From assembly GCF_031846645.1 (NCBI RefSeq), contig NZ_JAVRHN010000001.1, positions 186,001 through 250,000 of the forward strand: a DNA stretch of 64,000 bases, written 5' to 3'. The notes beneath the pieces are model-generated. The model did no database searches. It was given only the letters and a program-made list of their open reading frames with translations, and was not told the origin of the DNA. This document shows positions 42,806 to 52,300 of the stretch, piece after piece; positions within the stretch are counted from its first letter, which is position 1; every line of letters begins with the position of its first letter. The stretch is from Autumnicola psychrophila (GTDB taxonomy: Bacteria; Bacteroidota; Bacteroidia; Flavobacteriales; Flavobacteriaceae). The translations under genes and the position numbers were made by a program.

Positions 42806-42892
42806 TTGGAAATCTACTTCCTTTTCGGTTATTAGTGATTCACTTAAATCTTTGTACCAGAAGCGTGCCTTAAAATGGCAATTTTCGACCTG
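42502..42892 (+). repeat. Direct repeat, left copy (apaG 3' part plus NRDE 3' tip)
   Basis: 391 bp nearly identical to 46241-46630 (seven differences noticed, one a single-base indel). It covers the last two thirds of apaG, the intergenic bases, and, in reverse, the 3' tip of the NRDE gene (frameshifted here by one extra base in the ATTTTCG tract). Similarity stops abruptly after GACCTG. Confidence 0.9.
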
Positions 42893-42990
42893 CATAGACT
42901 CAGAAAAATTCTGATGACTCAAAAAATTTTTCTATTATCCTATTTCTTTGCAGTAAATTGTAGCTTAAAAAGTTGTAGGTACTTTCCACA

Positions 42991-43134
42991 TTGAGCTCTT
43001 CTTTGTCCCGAAATTCTATTAGTTATTCGGGAAGTTTCCGGGTTACAGCCACTGAATTTCAACTAAAGAATAGAGATCAAGTAATCTTTACTCGTGGGGA
43101 AATCGAAAAACGACTGTTAAGCTTACGAAATTAA
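42991..43134 (+). pseudogene. Possible coding remnant inside the cassette
   Basis: A 47-codon open stretch ends in protein-like sequence (FRVTATEFQLKNRD, FTRGEIEKRLLSLRN) before a TAA stop. It has only a TTG as potential start and an upstream stop. I do not recognise the product. It could be the C-terminal remnant of a gene cut off when the cassette was assembled, or chance. Confidence 0.3.
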
Positions 43135-43173
43135 AGATGTACTAACATAAATGAAGGTGAAACTAATTAATCC

Positions 43174-43563
43174 TTACATTTCCAGTAAGTCTAGAATACC
43201 CTTTACTTTTTCCTTATTAATTGGCTTCATGAGAAGTGCCTTCACATAAGGATGCTTTGCTGCTGCTGCCCTCTCTGTCGGATCTTTGGAAAAAGTAAGT
43301 ATAAAAATAACAGGAGGTTGATTGAAGTTTATTTTATCAATTTCATCAAGCACATCCAATGCAGACATTACAGGCATGTTCAGGTCCAGGAAGATCAACA
43401 ATTTTTCATTATTTTCATTTTTTTCCTTAATAATACGAATAGCTTCTTCAGGGAAATCAAATTTCATCATTTCGGTATCTGGAAAATACTCTTTTACAGA
43501 AGCCGTTTGGATAGCATTTATAAACGTTTCATCATCAATCATTAATATTTTATCAAATCCCAT
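43174..43563 (-). CDS. Single-domain response regulator (second of the cassette)
   Basis: The 129-residue receiver domain has no output domain. It has the acidic pair in ILMIDDETFI, the phosphoacceptor Asp in LIFLDLNMPVMSALDVLDEI, the Thr of FILTFSKD and the Lys of LMKPINKEKV. It lies 12 bases downstream of the other response regulator in the same transcript. A receiver alone passes the phosphoryl group or binds a partner protein; the target is unknown. Confidence 0.88.
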   Translation of the reverse strand: MGFDKILMIDDETFINAIQTASVKEYFPDTEMMKFDFPEEAIRIIKEKNENNEKLLIFLDLNMPVMSALDVLDEIDKINFNQPPVIFILTFSKDPTERAAAAKHPYVKALLMKPINKEKVKGILDLLEM

Positions 43564-43575
43564 GTAAACTTTGTT

Positions 43576-43974
43576 TTAATTTACCACTTCTTCAAGAAGC
43601 CTTTTCAGGGTTTTCATTGTCACCGGCTTGACGATGTAATTACTTACCTCTTTATACTTCTTAGCACGCTCCATATCTCTTTTATCAATACTACTGGTAA
43701 GAATAAAAATCGTGATTTTTTTATCAACAGGAATTGTGGTGAATTCATCCAAAAATTGCCACCCGTCCCAAATAGGCATATTTAAATCCAGCAGTACAAC
43801 TTCAGGCAAAGACTGACCCGATAAAAAGATAGCTTTAAATTTCTCATAAGCTTCTTTACCATCCCGAAGAATCATAATATTCTCTATTAATCCGCTCATT
43901 TTAAGGTAATTTTCACAAAGAAATACCTGTATGGGATCATCGTCTACTATGCAGGCAAGATTAATTTTTTTCAT
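43576..43974 (-). CDS. Single-domain response regulator (first of the cassette)
   Basis: The 132-residue receiver (Rcp1-like) has ACIVDDDPIQVFLCENYLKM, the phosphoacceptor Asp in VVLLDLNMPIWDGWQFLDEF, ILTSSIDKRDMERA and the Lys in IVKPVTMKTL. The start overlaps the end of the histidine kinase by 14 bases, indicating coupling and probable partnership with that kinase. Confidence 0.9.
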   Translation of the reverse strand: MKKINLACIVDDDPIQVFLCENYLKMSGLIENIMILRDGKEAYEKFKAIFLSGQSLPEVVLLDLNMPIWDGWQFLDEFTTIPVDKKITIFILTSSIDKRDMERAKKYKEVSNYIVKPVTMKTLKRLLEEVVN

Positions 43975-46015
43975 CAGGCAGAAATACTTTAAAAATGGTT
44001 CCTTTGTTTACTTCACTTTCCACCTCTACAGAACCATTCATAGCTTCTATTTGATTTTTAGTGATGAACAGACCAATTCCACGGGCATCTTCATGTTTAT
44101 GAAATGTCTTGTACATTTTAAAGAGGCGATCCTTGTGACGCTCCAGGTCAATTCCAAGACCGTTGTCCTTAAAAGTGAGCACCGTAAATTTACCAACTTT
44201 CTTCCCGGTAATTTTCACAAAACTCTTACGGTCCAAGGAACTGTATTTTATACCATTCGTCAGGAAATTAAGAATAATACTCTCCAGGTAAGGCCTTACT
44301 CCCACCACTTTTAAATCTGGTTCAAGATCAATAATTATTGAAGTCTTATTTGTTTTAGCCAGAGCATGAACACTTTCAATGGTCTTTTTTACTACCGCCT
44401 CTACGCTGATCGTGGTGACATTCGTACCTTCTGATAAATTTATTTCAACAATTTCATTCAAATCCCTGATTGTTCCTTCCAAATTTAGAGAAGCGTTTTG
44501 AAGATGCGTAAAAGTTTCATTTTCTTTAAGTAAGACATGCTCATTTTCTAAAAAGCCTACTAATAAACCTATTGCGCTGGAATGCGATCTAAGGTTATGA
44601 GAAACAATATGGGCAAAATTTTTCAGCCTTTCATTTTGTCCATTCGTCACACTTAAAAGCTCTTCAATACGTTTAAGCCAGTTAGCTTTTATCTGCTCAT
44701 CCTGTTTACGTTCAGAAATGTCTTCTACAAAACTCCAGATCCTTTTATTCCCGTCAATATCTTTTACTAAAATTCCATTTAAGAGAACAGGATACCGCTC
44801 CCCGTTCTTCTTTATGTATTCTTTTTCGTAAGGGCCATAGAAGCCTACTTGATTGAGGGAGCTGATTTGCTCGCTCTCTTTCACCTCGTAATCTTTAGGA
44901 GTCACGTCCCAATAGCTAAGATCTAAGAATTCTTCCCTGGAATAACCTGTAGGCTCCAACAGTTTATTATTTACCTCGAGGAAGGCTCCAGTTTCAAAAT
45001 CATTAAGCGCCAGGCCTATAGGAGATAACTCATAAAGAGCATCTAAAAGCTTTTTTCTATAAAATATTTCATATTCTTTCTTCTTATTTTCGGTAATTTC
45101 TTGTAAAATCCCGTACATACGGGCAGGCTTTTCAAGATCTTTATGTGAAAAAAAACGACCCTTTATGTTAATCCAGATGTAATGACCTTTTAAATGTTTT
45201 AATCTAAATTGAAATTTGAACCGTTTCCTGCTTTCAAAATGCTGCGCAAGGTGATTGTAAAAATTTTCAAGGTCATCATGGTGAACCAGATTTTTCCAAA
45301 AATTCAATTTTTTTTCCTCGGTACTATCGGAATATCCTGTTATCTTCCACCACTCCTTATTGAAGCTAACTTCATCGCTACGGGTATCCCATTCGAAAAT
45401 ACCTGTTTCTGTTCCCTCTGTAACATATCGAAAACGGTTATTAATAGTATTTAGGCTTCTATTAGCATCCTCAAGAGTGCGGGATTTCCTACGCAATTCA
45501 AGCAATTTCATGACTTGCCTGCTGAGCATCTGTAATTTTCCCTCTTGATCTTTGCTCAAATTTTTCGACTTACTATCTATAGCACAAATTGTACCCAGTG
45601 CATAACCATTGCTGTTTACTAAAGGAACTCCCGCGTAAAAGATAACCGGCTCTTCACCAGTCACAAAAGGATTATTTTTAAAACGATCATCCTTACTCGC
45701 ATCGGGAACAACAGTAACTTTATTGGGATTATTTATAGTATGTGCGCAAAAGGTGAACTCCCTGGGGAACTCCCGTACTTCCAGCTCTATTCCATAAGAA
45801 GATTTAATCCATTGTTTATCCCTCGCAATAAGCGTAATAAGTGCAGTGTTAGTATTGCAAATTTCGGCTGCCATAGCACTTAGAAAGTCCAGATCTGATT
45901 CCTCTAACGTATTATTGGGATCATATTTATAGACTTCATGAACACGCTCCAGATCGTTTACCGGAATACTAGGCTTTATCATTTCAAAAGGATTTGGATT
46001 GTAAAATACCATCAA
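43961..46015 (-). CDS. Histidine kinase with GAF and two PAS domains
   Basis: The 684-residue kinase lacks membrane helices and is likely cytosolic. Domains are GAF (about 30-175; ALITLIARDKQWIKSSYGIE, FYAGVPLVNSNGYALGTICA), PAS/PAC (about 195-315; ETGIFEWDTRSDEVSFNKEW), PAS (about 325-445; ELSPIGLALNDFETGAF), an H-box of the HNLR type (HIVSHNLRSHSS, His about 473), and HATPase_c with NFLTNGIKYSS, DNGLGIDLERHKD and GIGLFITKNQIEAM. GAF and PAS suggest sensing of small ligands or redox; the signal is unknown. It heads the kinase-receiver-receiver operon lying between the direct repeats. Confidence 0.92.
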   Translation of the reverse strand: MMVFYNPNPFEMIKPSIPVNDLERVHEVYKYDPNNTLEESDLDFLSAMAAEICNTNTALITLIARDKQWIKSSYGIELEVREFPREFTFCAHTINNPNKVTVVPDASKDDRFKNNPFVTGEEPVIFYAGVPLVNSNGYALGTICAIDSKSKNLSKDQEGKLQMLSRQVMKLLELRRKSRTLEDANRSLNTINNRFRYVTEGTETGIFEWDTRSDEVSFNKEWWKITGYSDSTEEKKLNFWKNLVHHDDLENFYNHLAQHFESRKRFKFQFRLKHLKGHYIWINIKGRFFSHKDLEKPARMYGILQEITENKKKEYEIFYRKKLLDALYELSPIGLALNDFETGAFLEVNNKLLEPTGYSREEFLDLSYWDVTPKDYEVKESEQISSLNQVGFYGPYEKEYIKKNGERYPVLLNGILVKDIDGNKRIWSFVEDISERKQDEQIKANWLKRIEELLSVTNGQNERLKNFAHIVSHNLRSHSSAIGLLVGFLENEHVLLKENETFTHLQNASLNLEGTIRDLNEIVEINLSEGTNVTTISVEAVVKKTIESVHALAKTNKTSIIIDLEPDLKVVGVRPYLESIILNFLTNGIKYSSLDRKSFVKITGKKVGKFTVLTFKDNGLGIDLERHKDRLFKMYKTFHKHEDARGIGLFITKNQIEAMNGSVEVESEVNKGTIFKVFLPDEKN

Positions 46016-46213
46016 ATTTTATTTTGAACAAGTTTAAGTTCGAGTTAAAATCGTACTCTGGACTTTTTAAATTATTCTTGATCCCTTACCCGAAAGAATA
46101 ATAAAGCTACTCTATATAACGAGGCATACCCGCAGAGCATCTTAATAATAAACGTTTCCAAACTTTATAGTATTTATTAAAGAGACCAGCCTTGGGGTAT
46201 CACCTTTTAGAAC

Positions 46214-46246
46214 AAAAAAAGCCAACTCGTAAAAGTCAGCTTTTGC
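46214..46246 (-). terminator. Terminator at the right end of the cassette
   Basis: On the minus strand AAAAGCTGACT...AGTTGGCTTTTTTT forms a stem (with G:U pairs) and T-run just upstream of the kinase gene and next to the apaG fragment. It would stop transcription coming from the NRDE gene before it enters the kinase operon. Confidence 0.6.
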
Positions 46247-46545
46247 TTTTGGTTATCGTATTACTATTGAAAATCAAAGCAATGATTCTGTCCAGCTCAC
46301 TTCCCGTTTCTGGAAAATTAAGGATGCTTTAAATAAAACCGAAATTGTGCAGGGTGAAGGAGTAATTGGTGAAAAACCTATCTTGAAACCCGGAGAAAGC
46401 CATTCTTACCAAAGCGGATGCCTCCTTAATGGCCCTTTTGGAGCCATGAGCGGACATTACAACATGGTAAATTTCACTTCTACCCGAAATTTTAGAGTAA
46501 AAATTCCCATATTCAAGCTAAGCGCTCCTTTTGCCTTAAATTAAT
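46241..46545 (+). pseudogene. apaG: Truncated duplicate of apaG (3' part only)
   Basis: The fragment corresponds to the last 101 codons of ApaG and lacks the first 27. The four base differences from the intact gene that I can find inside the coding part (GCC/GCT, GTG/GTC, TTA/TTG, CCT/CCC) are all synonymous. The truncation point coincides with the boundary of the right direct repeat. A shorter ORF from an internal TTG or GTG (46347) could be translated but lacks the first beta-strands of the fold. Confidence 0.85.
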
Positions 46546-46630
46546 TGAAAATCTACTTCCTTTTCGGTTATTAGTGATTCACTTAAATCTTCGTACCAGA
46601 AGCGTGCCTTAAAATGGCAATTTCGACCTG
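46241..46630 (+). repeat. Direct repeat, right copy (apaG fragment plus NRDE 3' end)
   Basis: 390 bp matching 42502-42892. Its right end lies inside the intact NRDE gene, whose stop codon (46583) and last 16 codons are part of the repeat. Together with the left copy it brackets the two-component cassette. Confidence 0.9.
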
Positions 46631-47257
46631 TGTGATGCTCTGCGTCTTCAGAAAACCTCTATCCATTATAAGATCTACGTTTTTATCACCAATCCCGGCG
46701 GTGTGATGCCACTTCAGCAGCTTTTCTGCGCTTAAATCTCCATTATCTTGAATTTTAGAAAACCACTGCTGCCTTAAAGCTTTCATTTCTTCAGAATAAA
46801 GCGGCGAAGAGGACCAGATATGGGCTGTCAACGGCAAATCCCTGAAATGTTTATGATTTCCATCCCACACAAATTCCAGAAACTTCAATTTCTCATTCCA
46901 GTCTGTAATAATCATCGTAAAAGGCTCAATACCTTCAAAATTGTTATTTTTAATAGTAGATTCTACATCTTCAGCAGCAAGAAAATCTTTGACCACTACT
47001 CCCCTGCTTTTGCGGTACGATTCTTTCCTGATGTGAGTACGAAAACCGCCATTTATAAGACATACTGACCTTTTCCTTTCACTTAATCCAATCCAGGTTC
47101 CACCGGCAACAGCATCTTTCGGAAAAAACAGCTTAACATCTTCATAAATTTCCCAATCGGGAGCGAGGGTTTCTCTTTTCACGACCTCATCCCTGTTTGA
47201 GGTCAAAATAAAACCACTGGTTATTTCAGGATTAGCAACAAGAGTAACCGTGCACAT
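46583..47257 (-). CDS. NRDE-family protein (TANGO2 homologue)
   Basis: The 224-residue protein starts with MCTVTLVANPEITSGFILTS followed by the name-giving NRDE motif (SNRDEVVKRETLAP), then AGGTWIGLSERKRSVCLING, typical of the family with an N-terminal-nucleophile-like Cys2. TANGO2 proteins are implicated in lipid or haem handling in eukaryotes; the bacterial role is unknown. The 3' end lies in the right direct repeat. A copy of the last bases, with a one-base frameshift, remains downstream of the intact apaG. Confidence 0.88.
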   Translation of the reverse strand: MCTVTLVANPEITSGFILTSNRDEVVKRETLAPDWEIYEDVKLFFPKDAVAGGTWIGLSERKRSVCLINGGFRTHIRKESYRKSRGVVVKDFLAAEDVESTIKNNNFEGIEPFTMIITDWNEKLKFLEFVWDGNHKHFRDLPLTAHIWSSSPLYSEEMKALRQQWFSKIQDNGDLSAEKLLKWHHTAGIGDKNVDLIMDRGFLKTQSITQVEIAILRHASGTKI

Positions 47258-47393
47258 TTTTCTTTAATTTTCATTTTTCAAAACTACATAAAAAGTTAAG
47301 CTTTCGTGAATAGCCATCCAGCATACCTCAAAGCCGCTGAAATTTTTTATCTTTAGAATTCTAGTATAATTAAATAAAAAATTAGAATATAAT

Positions 47394-49019
47394 ATGGGAA
47401 AAGGATTTTTTCACGTTCCTGTTGCGACAAACGAACCAGTAAAATCGTATGCGCCAGGAACTCCGGAGAGAGAAGAAGTATTGAAAACATATAAAGAATT
47501 ATATAATACCAGGATGGAAGTGCCGCTTTATATTGGTTCTGAAGAAATCAAAACCGGCGACACAAGTACCATGCACCCACCGCACGACCACAAACATGAT
47601 TTAGGCGTCTATCATAAAGCCAATAAGAATCATATTGAAAAAGCCATTGAAGAATCTTTAAAGGCCCGAAAAAAGTGGGCAGATTTGGATTGGGAACATC
47701 GTGCAGCTGTATTTCTTAAAGCTGCCGACTTAATTGCGGGGCCTTACCGGGCAAGAATAAATGCAGCCACCATGATTGGCCAGTCAAAGAACATTTACCA
47801 GGCCGAAATTGATTCAGCTTGTGAACTTTGTGATTTTCTGCGTTTTAATGTAGAATATATGTCACAAATCTACGACGAGCAGCCGGAATCTTCTGAAGGA
47901 AACTGGAATCGCATAGAATACCGCCCTCTTGAAGGTTTTGTTTATGCTGTAACACCATTTAATTTTACCGCAATTGCAGGAAACCTTCCGTCAAGTGCTG
48001 CTTTAATGGGGAACGTAGCCATTTGGAAACCAAGTGATAGTCAGATATTTTCTGCACAGGTCATCATGGAAGTATTTAAAGAAGCAGGAGTCCCCGATGG
48101 TGTAATTAACATGGTGATGGGTGACCCGCAAATGATTACAGATGTGGTGCTGGATAGCCCTGATTTTGCCGGTATCCACTATACCGGAAGCACCACCGTA
48201 TTTAAAAATATTTGGGCCGAGATCGGAAAGAATATCCATAAATACAAATCCTACCCAAGAATTGTTGGAGAAACAGGAGGAAAAGATTTTATAATCGCCC
48301 ACCCCACTTCAAATGCAAAACAAGTCGCTACCGCAATTTCCAGGGGAGCTTTTGAATTCCAGGGACAAAAATGCAGCGCGGCTTCCAGAGTTTATCTTCC
48401 GAAGAACCTTTGGCCAGAGATTAAAGACTTTGTTATAGAAGATGTGAAATCCTTTAAAATGGGATCGCCGGAAGATATGTCGAACTTCATCACAGCGGTG
48501 ATTCACGAAGCTTCTTTTGACAAACTGGCAAAGTATATAGATCAGGCTAAAGAAGACAAAGACTCTGAAATTATCGTAGGAGGTAATTATGATAAATCTG
48601 AAGGTTATTTTATAGAGCCAACGGTAATTGTGACTTCCAACCCAACCTACGAAACTATGTGTACCGAGTTATTCGGACCCGTAGTCACCATCTATGTCTA
48701 TGAAGAAAATAAATGGGAGGAAACCCTGGATTTGGTTGATCAAAATATGTATGGGTTAACAGGAGCAATATTTTCCGGAGACCGTTATGAGGCTGAAAAA
48801 GCTACAAAACGACTTCAAAATTCCGCAGGTAATTTTTATATTAATGACAAACCTACTGGAGCTGTTGTAGGACAACAACCTTTTGGTGGAGCACGTGCAA
48901 GCGGAACCAATGATAAAGCAGGATCAAAACTGAATCTTTTACGTTGGATTTCTCCAAGGCTTATAAAAGAAACTTTTGTTCCGGCAACAGATTACAGATA
49001 TCCTTTTATGGGAGAATAA
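47394..49019 (+). CDS. pruA: L-glutamate gamma-semialdehyde dehydrogenase
   Basis: The 541-residue aldehyde dehydrogenase oxidises P5C/glutamate semialdehyde to glutamate in proline breakdown. Family blocks are YRPLEGFVYAVTPFNFTAIA, VAIWKPSDSQIFSAQVIMEV, the catalytic Glu in VGETGGKDFI, the catalytic Cys in FQGQKCSAASRVYLP and the C-terminal GQQPFGGARASGTNDKAG. Length and N-terminal extension fit the stand-alone PruA type. No proline dehydrogenase is in view. It is followed by a strong terminator. Confidence 0.95.
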   Translation: MGKGFFHVPVATNEPVKSYAPGTPEREEVLKTYKELYNTRMEVPLYIGSEEIKTGDTSTMHPPHDHKHDLGVYHKANKNHIEKAIEESLKARKKWADLDWEHRAAVFLKAADLIAGPYRARINAATMIGQSKNIYQAEIDSACELCDFLRFNVEYMSQIYDEQPESSEGNWNRIEYRPLEGFVYAVTPFNFTAIAGNLPSSAALMGNVAIWKPSDSQIFSAQVIMEVFKEAGVPDGVINMVMGDPQMITDVVLDSPDFAGIHYTGSTTVFKNIWAEIGKNIHKYKSYPRIVGETGGKDFIIAHPTSNAKQVATAISRGAFEFQGQKCSAASRVYLPKNLWPEIKDFVIEDVKSFKMGSPEDMSNFITAVIHEASFDKLAKYIDQAKEDKDSEIIVGGNYDKSEGYFIEPTVIVTSNPTYETMCTELFGPVVTIYVYEENKWEETLDLVDQNMYGLTGAIFSGDRYEAEKATKRLQNSAGNFYINDKPTGAVVGQQPFGGARASGTNDKAGSKLNLLRWISPRLIKETFVPATDYRYPFMGE

Positions 49020-49046
49020 AAACTAAAGAAATACCATTATAATATC

Positions 49047-49075
49047 AACCCCGGAGAATTTTCCGGGGTTTTTTT
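49047..49075 (+). terminator. Intrinsic terminator after pruA
   Basis: The 9-bp stem AACCCCGGA/TCCGGGGTT with a 6-base loop is followed by a run of T. It lies 27 bases after the pruA stop. Confidence 0.88.
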
Positions 49076-49316
49076 ATGGCCAAAGTTTATTGTCTTTTGC
49101 TGAAGCACTTACAGGAAAAATAGTTCAGAAGTCCCTTACCTACAAAAAATAACACAAAAATTGGAGCTCTTTCTCTGGTAATTGCGCTGAACGAGTAATT
49201 AGGAGCTTCATCGAAAACTTCCGTCGATCCCCTAAATATACTGTACTTTAGATTATTAAAACTCTTGGCCTCAGAGTTTTACCACCCCGACCTAACAGCA
49301 CCTAACGGCATCGAAT

Positions 49317-52300
49317 ATGGTAAAAAATCTACTTTTTCTTCCTATCTGGATTGTATTCTTTTTCCTGGCTCCGATGGAGGGGGTTGGGCAATGCGTAATA
49401 CCTACTGTTACCATTCAAAACGTTTCAGGGTCCTCTGTTTGTGAGGATGAGACTATTTCCTTCAATGGATCTGTCACCTCTTCTAGCTCAGATATCTTGT
49501 CCTATCAATGGCAGGTAAGTTATAATAACGGAGCTTATACTGACATTGCTGGTGCAACAAACGAAGATCTTTCCGGATATGATGCCGCTATAGGAAGTAA
49601 CAGATTTAAACTGCTTGTAACCTACAACTGTACCGAAAATCAAGTTTCTCAGGCGGTATTGAGTCAGCCCTCGAGTACGGTCACAGTGCTTGAAAAAAGA
49701 ACAGGATCTGTGACTATGACCGCCAGTAACACCAATATTTGTCCCGGAGAGAATGTTACTTTTAACACTACGGCTCCTGCAAATTTAGGAGCTTCCCCAG
49801 ATTATGACTGGCAGTTAACAAGAAATGAAAATACCACTTCAATTAGTTCCCTTAAAACCTTCACAATAGGCTCACTTGTGGCAGGAGATGTGGTTCGTCT
49901 TTACGTTACCTCCAGCGTGCCTTGCGTTGACCCTGTTTATAGCACAAACACGTTCACTATTACTGAAAAACCCGGAATTCCGTCGACTCCAGGTGCTTTC
50001 ACGAGCGGAGAAGCAGAAGTGTGCCCCGAACTTACAAAAACATATACTGTTCCGAACGACAATACTGCATCAGAGTATATCTGGACTTTACCTTCCGGAT
50101 GGACCGGATCAAGTAACAACAATACCATTACCGTTACCACAGGAAATTCCGGTGGAAGCATAACAGTAAAGGCAAAAAACAGCTGCGGAACCAGTGAAGC
50201 CAGAACTTTAGGTGTTTCAGTAAAAGCAGGTATTCCTGCTCAACCTGCAGCAATTTCAGGCACTGCTGCGGTTTGCCCGGGGATAGCACAGACTTTTTCA
50301 GTCACTAATGTTTCCAGTGTCAGTTACACCTGGCAAATACCTGCCGGATGGGATGGAACCAGCACCACAAATTCAATAACCTTAACTCCTTCAACAACTG
50401 CTCAAAATGGTAATCTTTCGGTTACTGCAACTAATGACTGCGGAACCAGTTCTGCCAGAACATTGGCTCTTTCGGTGAAACCAGGAATTCCTGCCCAGCC
50501 CTTAGTATTTACCGCAGGCTCAGCCACTCTTTGCCCTGGCACCCAAGGCACTTATAAAGTGCCAGGAGTAACAGGTGCAACTAATTATATCTGGACATTA
50601 CCCTCGGGTTTTTCTGCAACGAATTTGACTACGACCACGCCTTCATTGGTAGTTACTGCCGGCACTTCCGGATCGGGAAATATTACAGTTAAGGCTTCGA
50701 ATGACTGTGGAACAGGTGAGGAACGAATTTTTGCAGTAGCAATTAATGATCCTGTTCCAGTGATGAACGAGAATATTCAAGGTTCTCCTGCAGTTTGTGC
50801 CGGTACTCAGGGGCTAACCTATTCGATTCCATTAATAACAAATGCCACGAGCTATGAATGGAGTGCAAGCTCCGGATGGGCAGTCACTGCTGGTCAGGGA
50901 TCTAATTCCATCACTCTTACCTCAGGTACATCTGCCGGAACTATTTCTGTTAAGGCAATAAATAGTTGTGGAGAAAGTGCTTCTAGAAATTTACTCATCA
51001 ATTTAAATCCACCCCCGCCTGCTATACCAGGCGCTATTACTTTCTCTGATGGTACAGATAAAGCCTGCAGTAATACAGCAGAAACTTATTCTTTTGCAGC
51101 TGTACCCAATGCCTCCAGTTATTTATGGACTCTTCCAAATGGTTCTACACAGAGCACTACAGTACCATCCTTATCATTTACTGCGACAGCTTCAGGAACA
51201 CAAACTTTAAAAGTTGCAGCCGTGAATTCCTGTGGAACAAGTAATGAAAAATCTTTTCAAATTAATGTTGCAGGCGGAAAACCTGCAAAGCCTGAAACTA
51301 TTACAGCAAGCAAGTACACCGTTTGTCCTCCAGAAACAGGTTTTCTACTTAGTGTACCGGAAGTAAGCAATGCAGATAGTTATCAATGGTTTTTACCAGC
51401 AGGTTGGGAAATTACCAATGGAGCTGGAACTAATGCAATCACAGTCAAAATCAACGCCTCTTCCACTTATCAAAATCCTACTGTTGTTGGTGTAGAAGCT
51501 AAGAATCATTGTGGGAATAGTACAAGACAGACAACCTCTTCCAACATTAATGATGCAAATGCAATTGCCGTAAGTGACTTCGTGTTTGTAGATTTAGGTG
51601 AAGATCGCGTATTATGTAATTCAAATTCTCCAGTCACGATTAATGCAGCATTAAACTTTGGTGGAAAAAAATTAAAAATAGCTAGTATAAAATCATCTTC
51701 TGGAGTAACTATAAACGATTTAGGAAATGGCGCCGTCGACAGTCATACATTTAGTTACCCCCCTACATTAACAGATTTAAATAATGGCAGTGTAACAATA
51801 ACTATGATTACCGCAAATCCTGGTGGGGCATGTAACGCTGGCAAAGACGAAATGACAATTTTTTTTCGCCCCACCCCCACGTCCACAATTGCCACACCAG
51901 ATCCAATTTGCGCAGGCTCTTCAACCTCTCTCACGTTTACAGGAACACCAAATACAAGGCTCACCTATAGAATTGGAACAGGATCAGACAAAACTATTGA
52001 CATAGGAGCAACAGGAACTGCTATATTAAATACAGGGGCATTAAATTCTAACACCACTTATAATCTGCGCAGTATTCAATATCTTGACACCCCCTCCTGT
52101 TCCAATCCGCTTTCCGGATCTGCCACAGTTACAGTTACTCCAAAACCAACAGCAACCATATCATATAGCACACCCTTCTGCACTTCCCCAGGAAGTACAG
52201 AATCAGTAACTTTAAATACTACGGGGACTGTAACAGGAGCTCAATTTTCAGCTCCCTCTGGACTGACAATTAATCCAACCACAGGAGCAATTACACCAAG

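Larger units (their letters stand above)
42893..46240. mobile_element. Two-component cassette between direct repeats (putative integrated segment)
   Basis: About 3.35 kb separates the two direct repeats and carries a hybrid-sensing histidine kinase and two single-domain response regulators, all on the minus strand. Removing the cassette plus one repeat copy would restore a simple convergent apaG/NRDE pair. No transposase, integrase or terminal inverted repeat is visible, so the structure looks like single-crossover integration of circular or foreign DNA rather than transposition. Confidence 0.6.

Noticed and set aside
46347..46544. 65-residue ORF as an independent small gene
   Set aside because: It is the in-frame tail of the truncated apaG duplicate and is not a separate gene.
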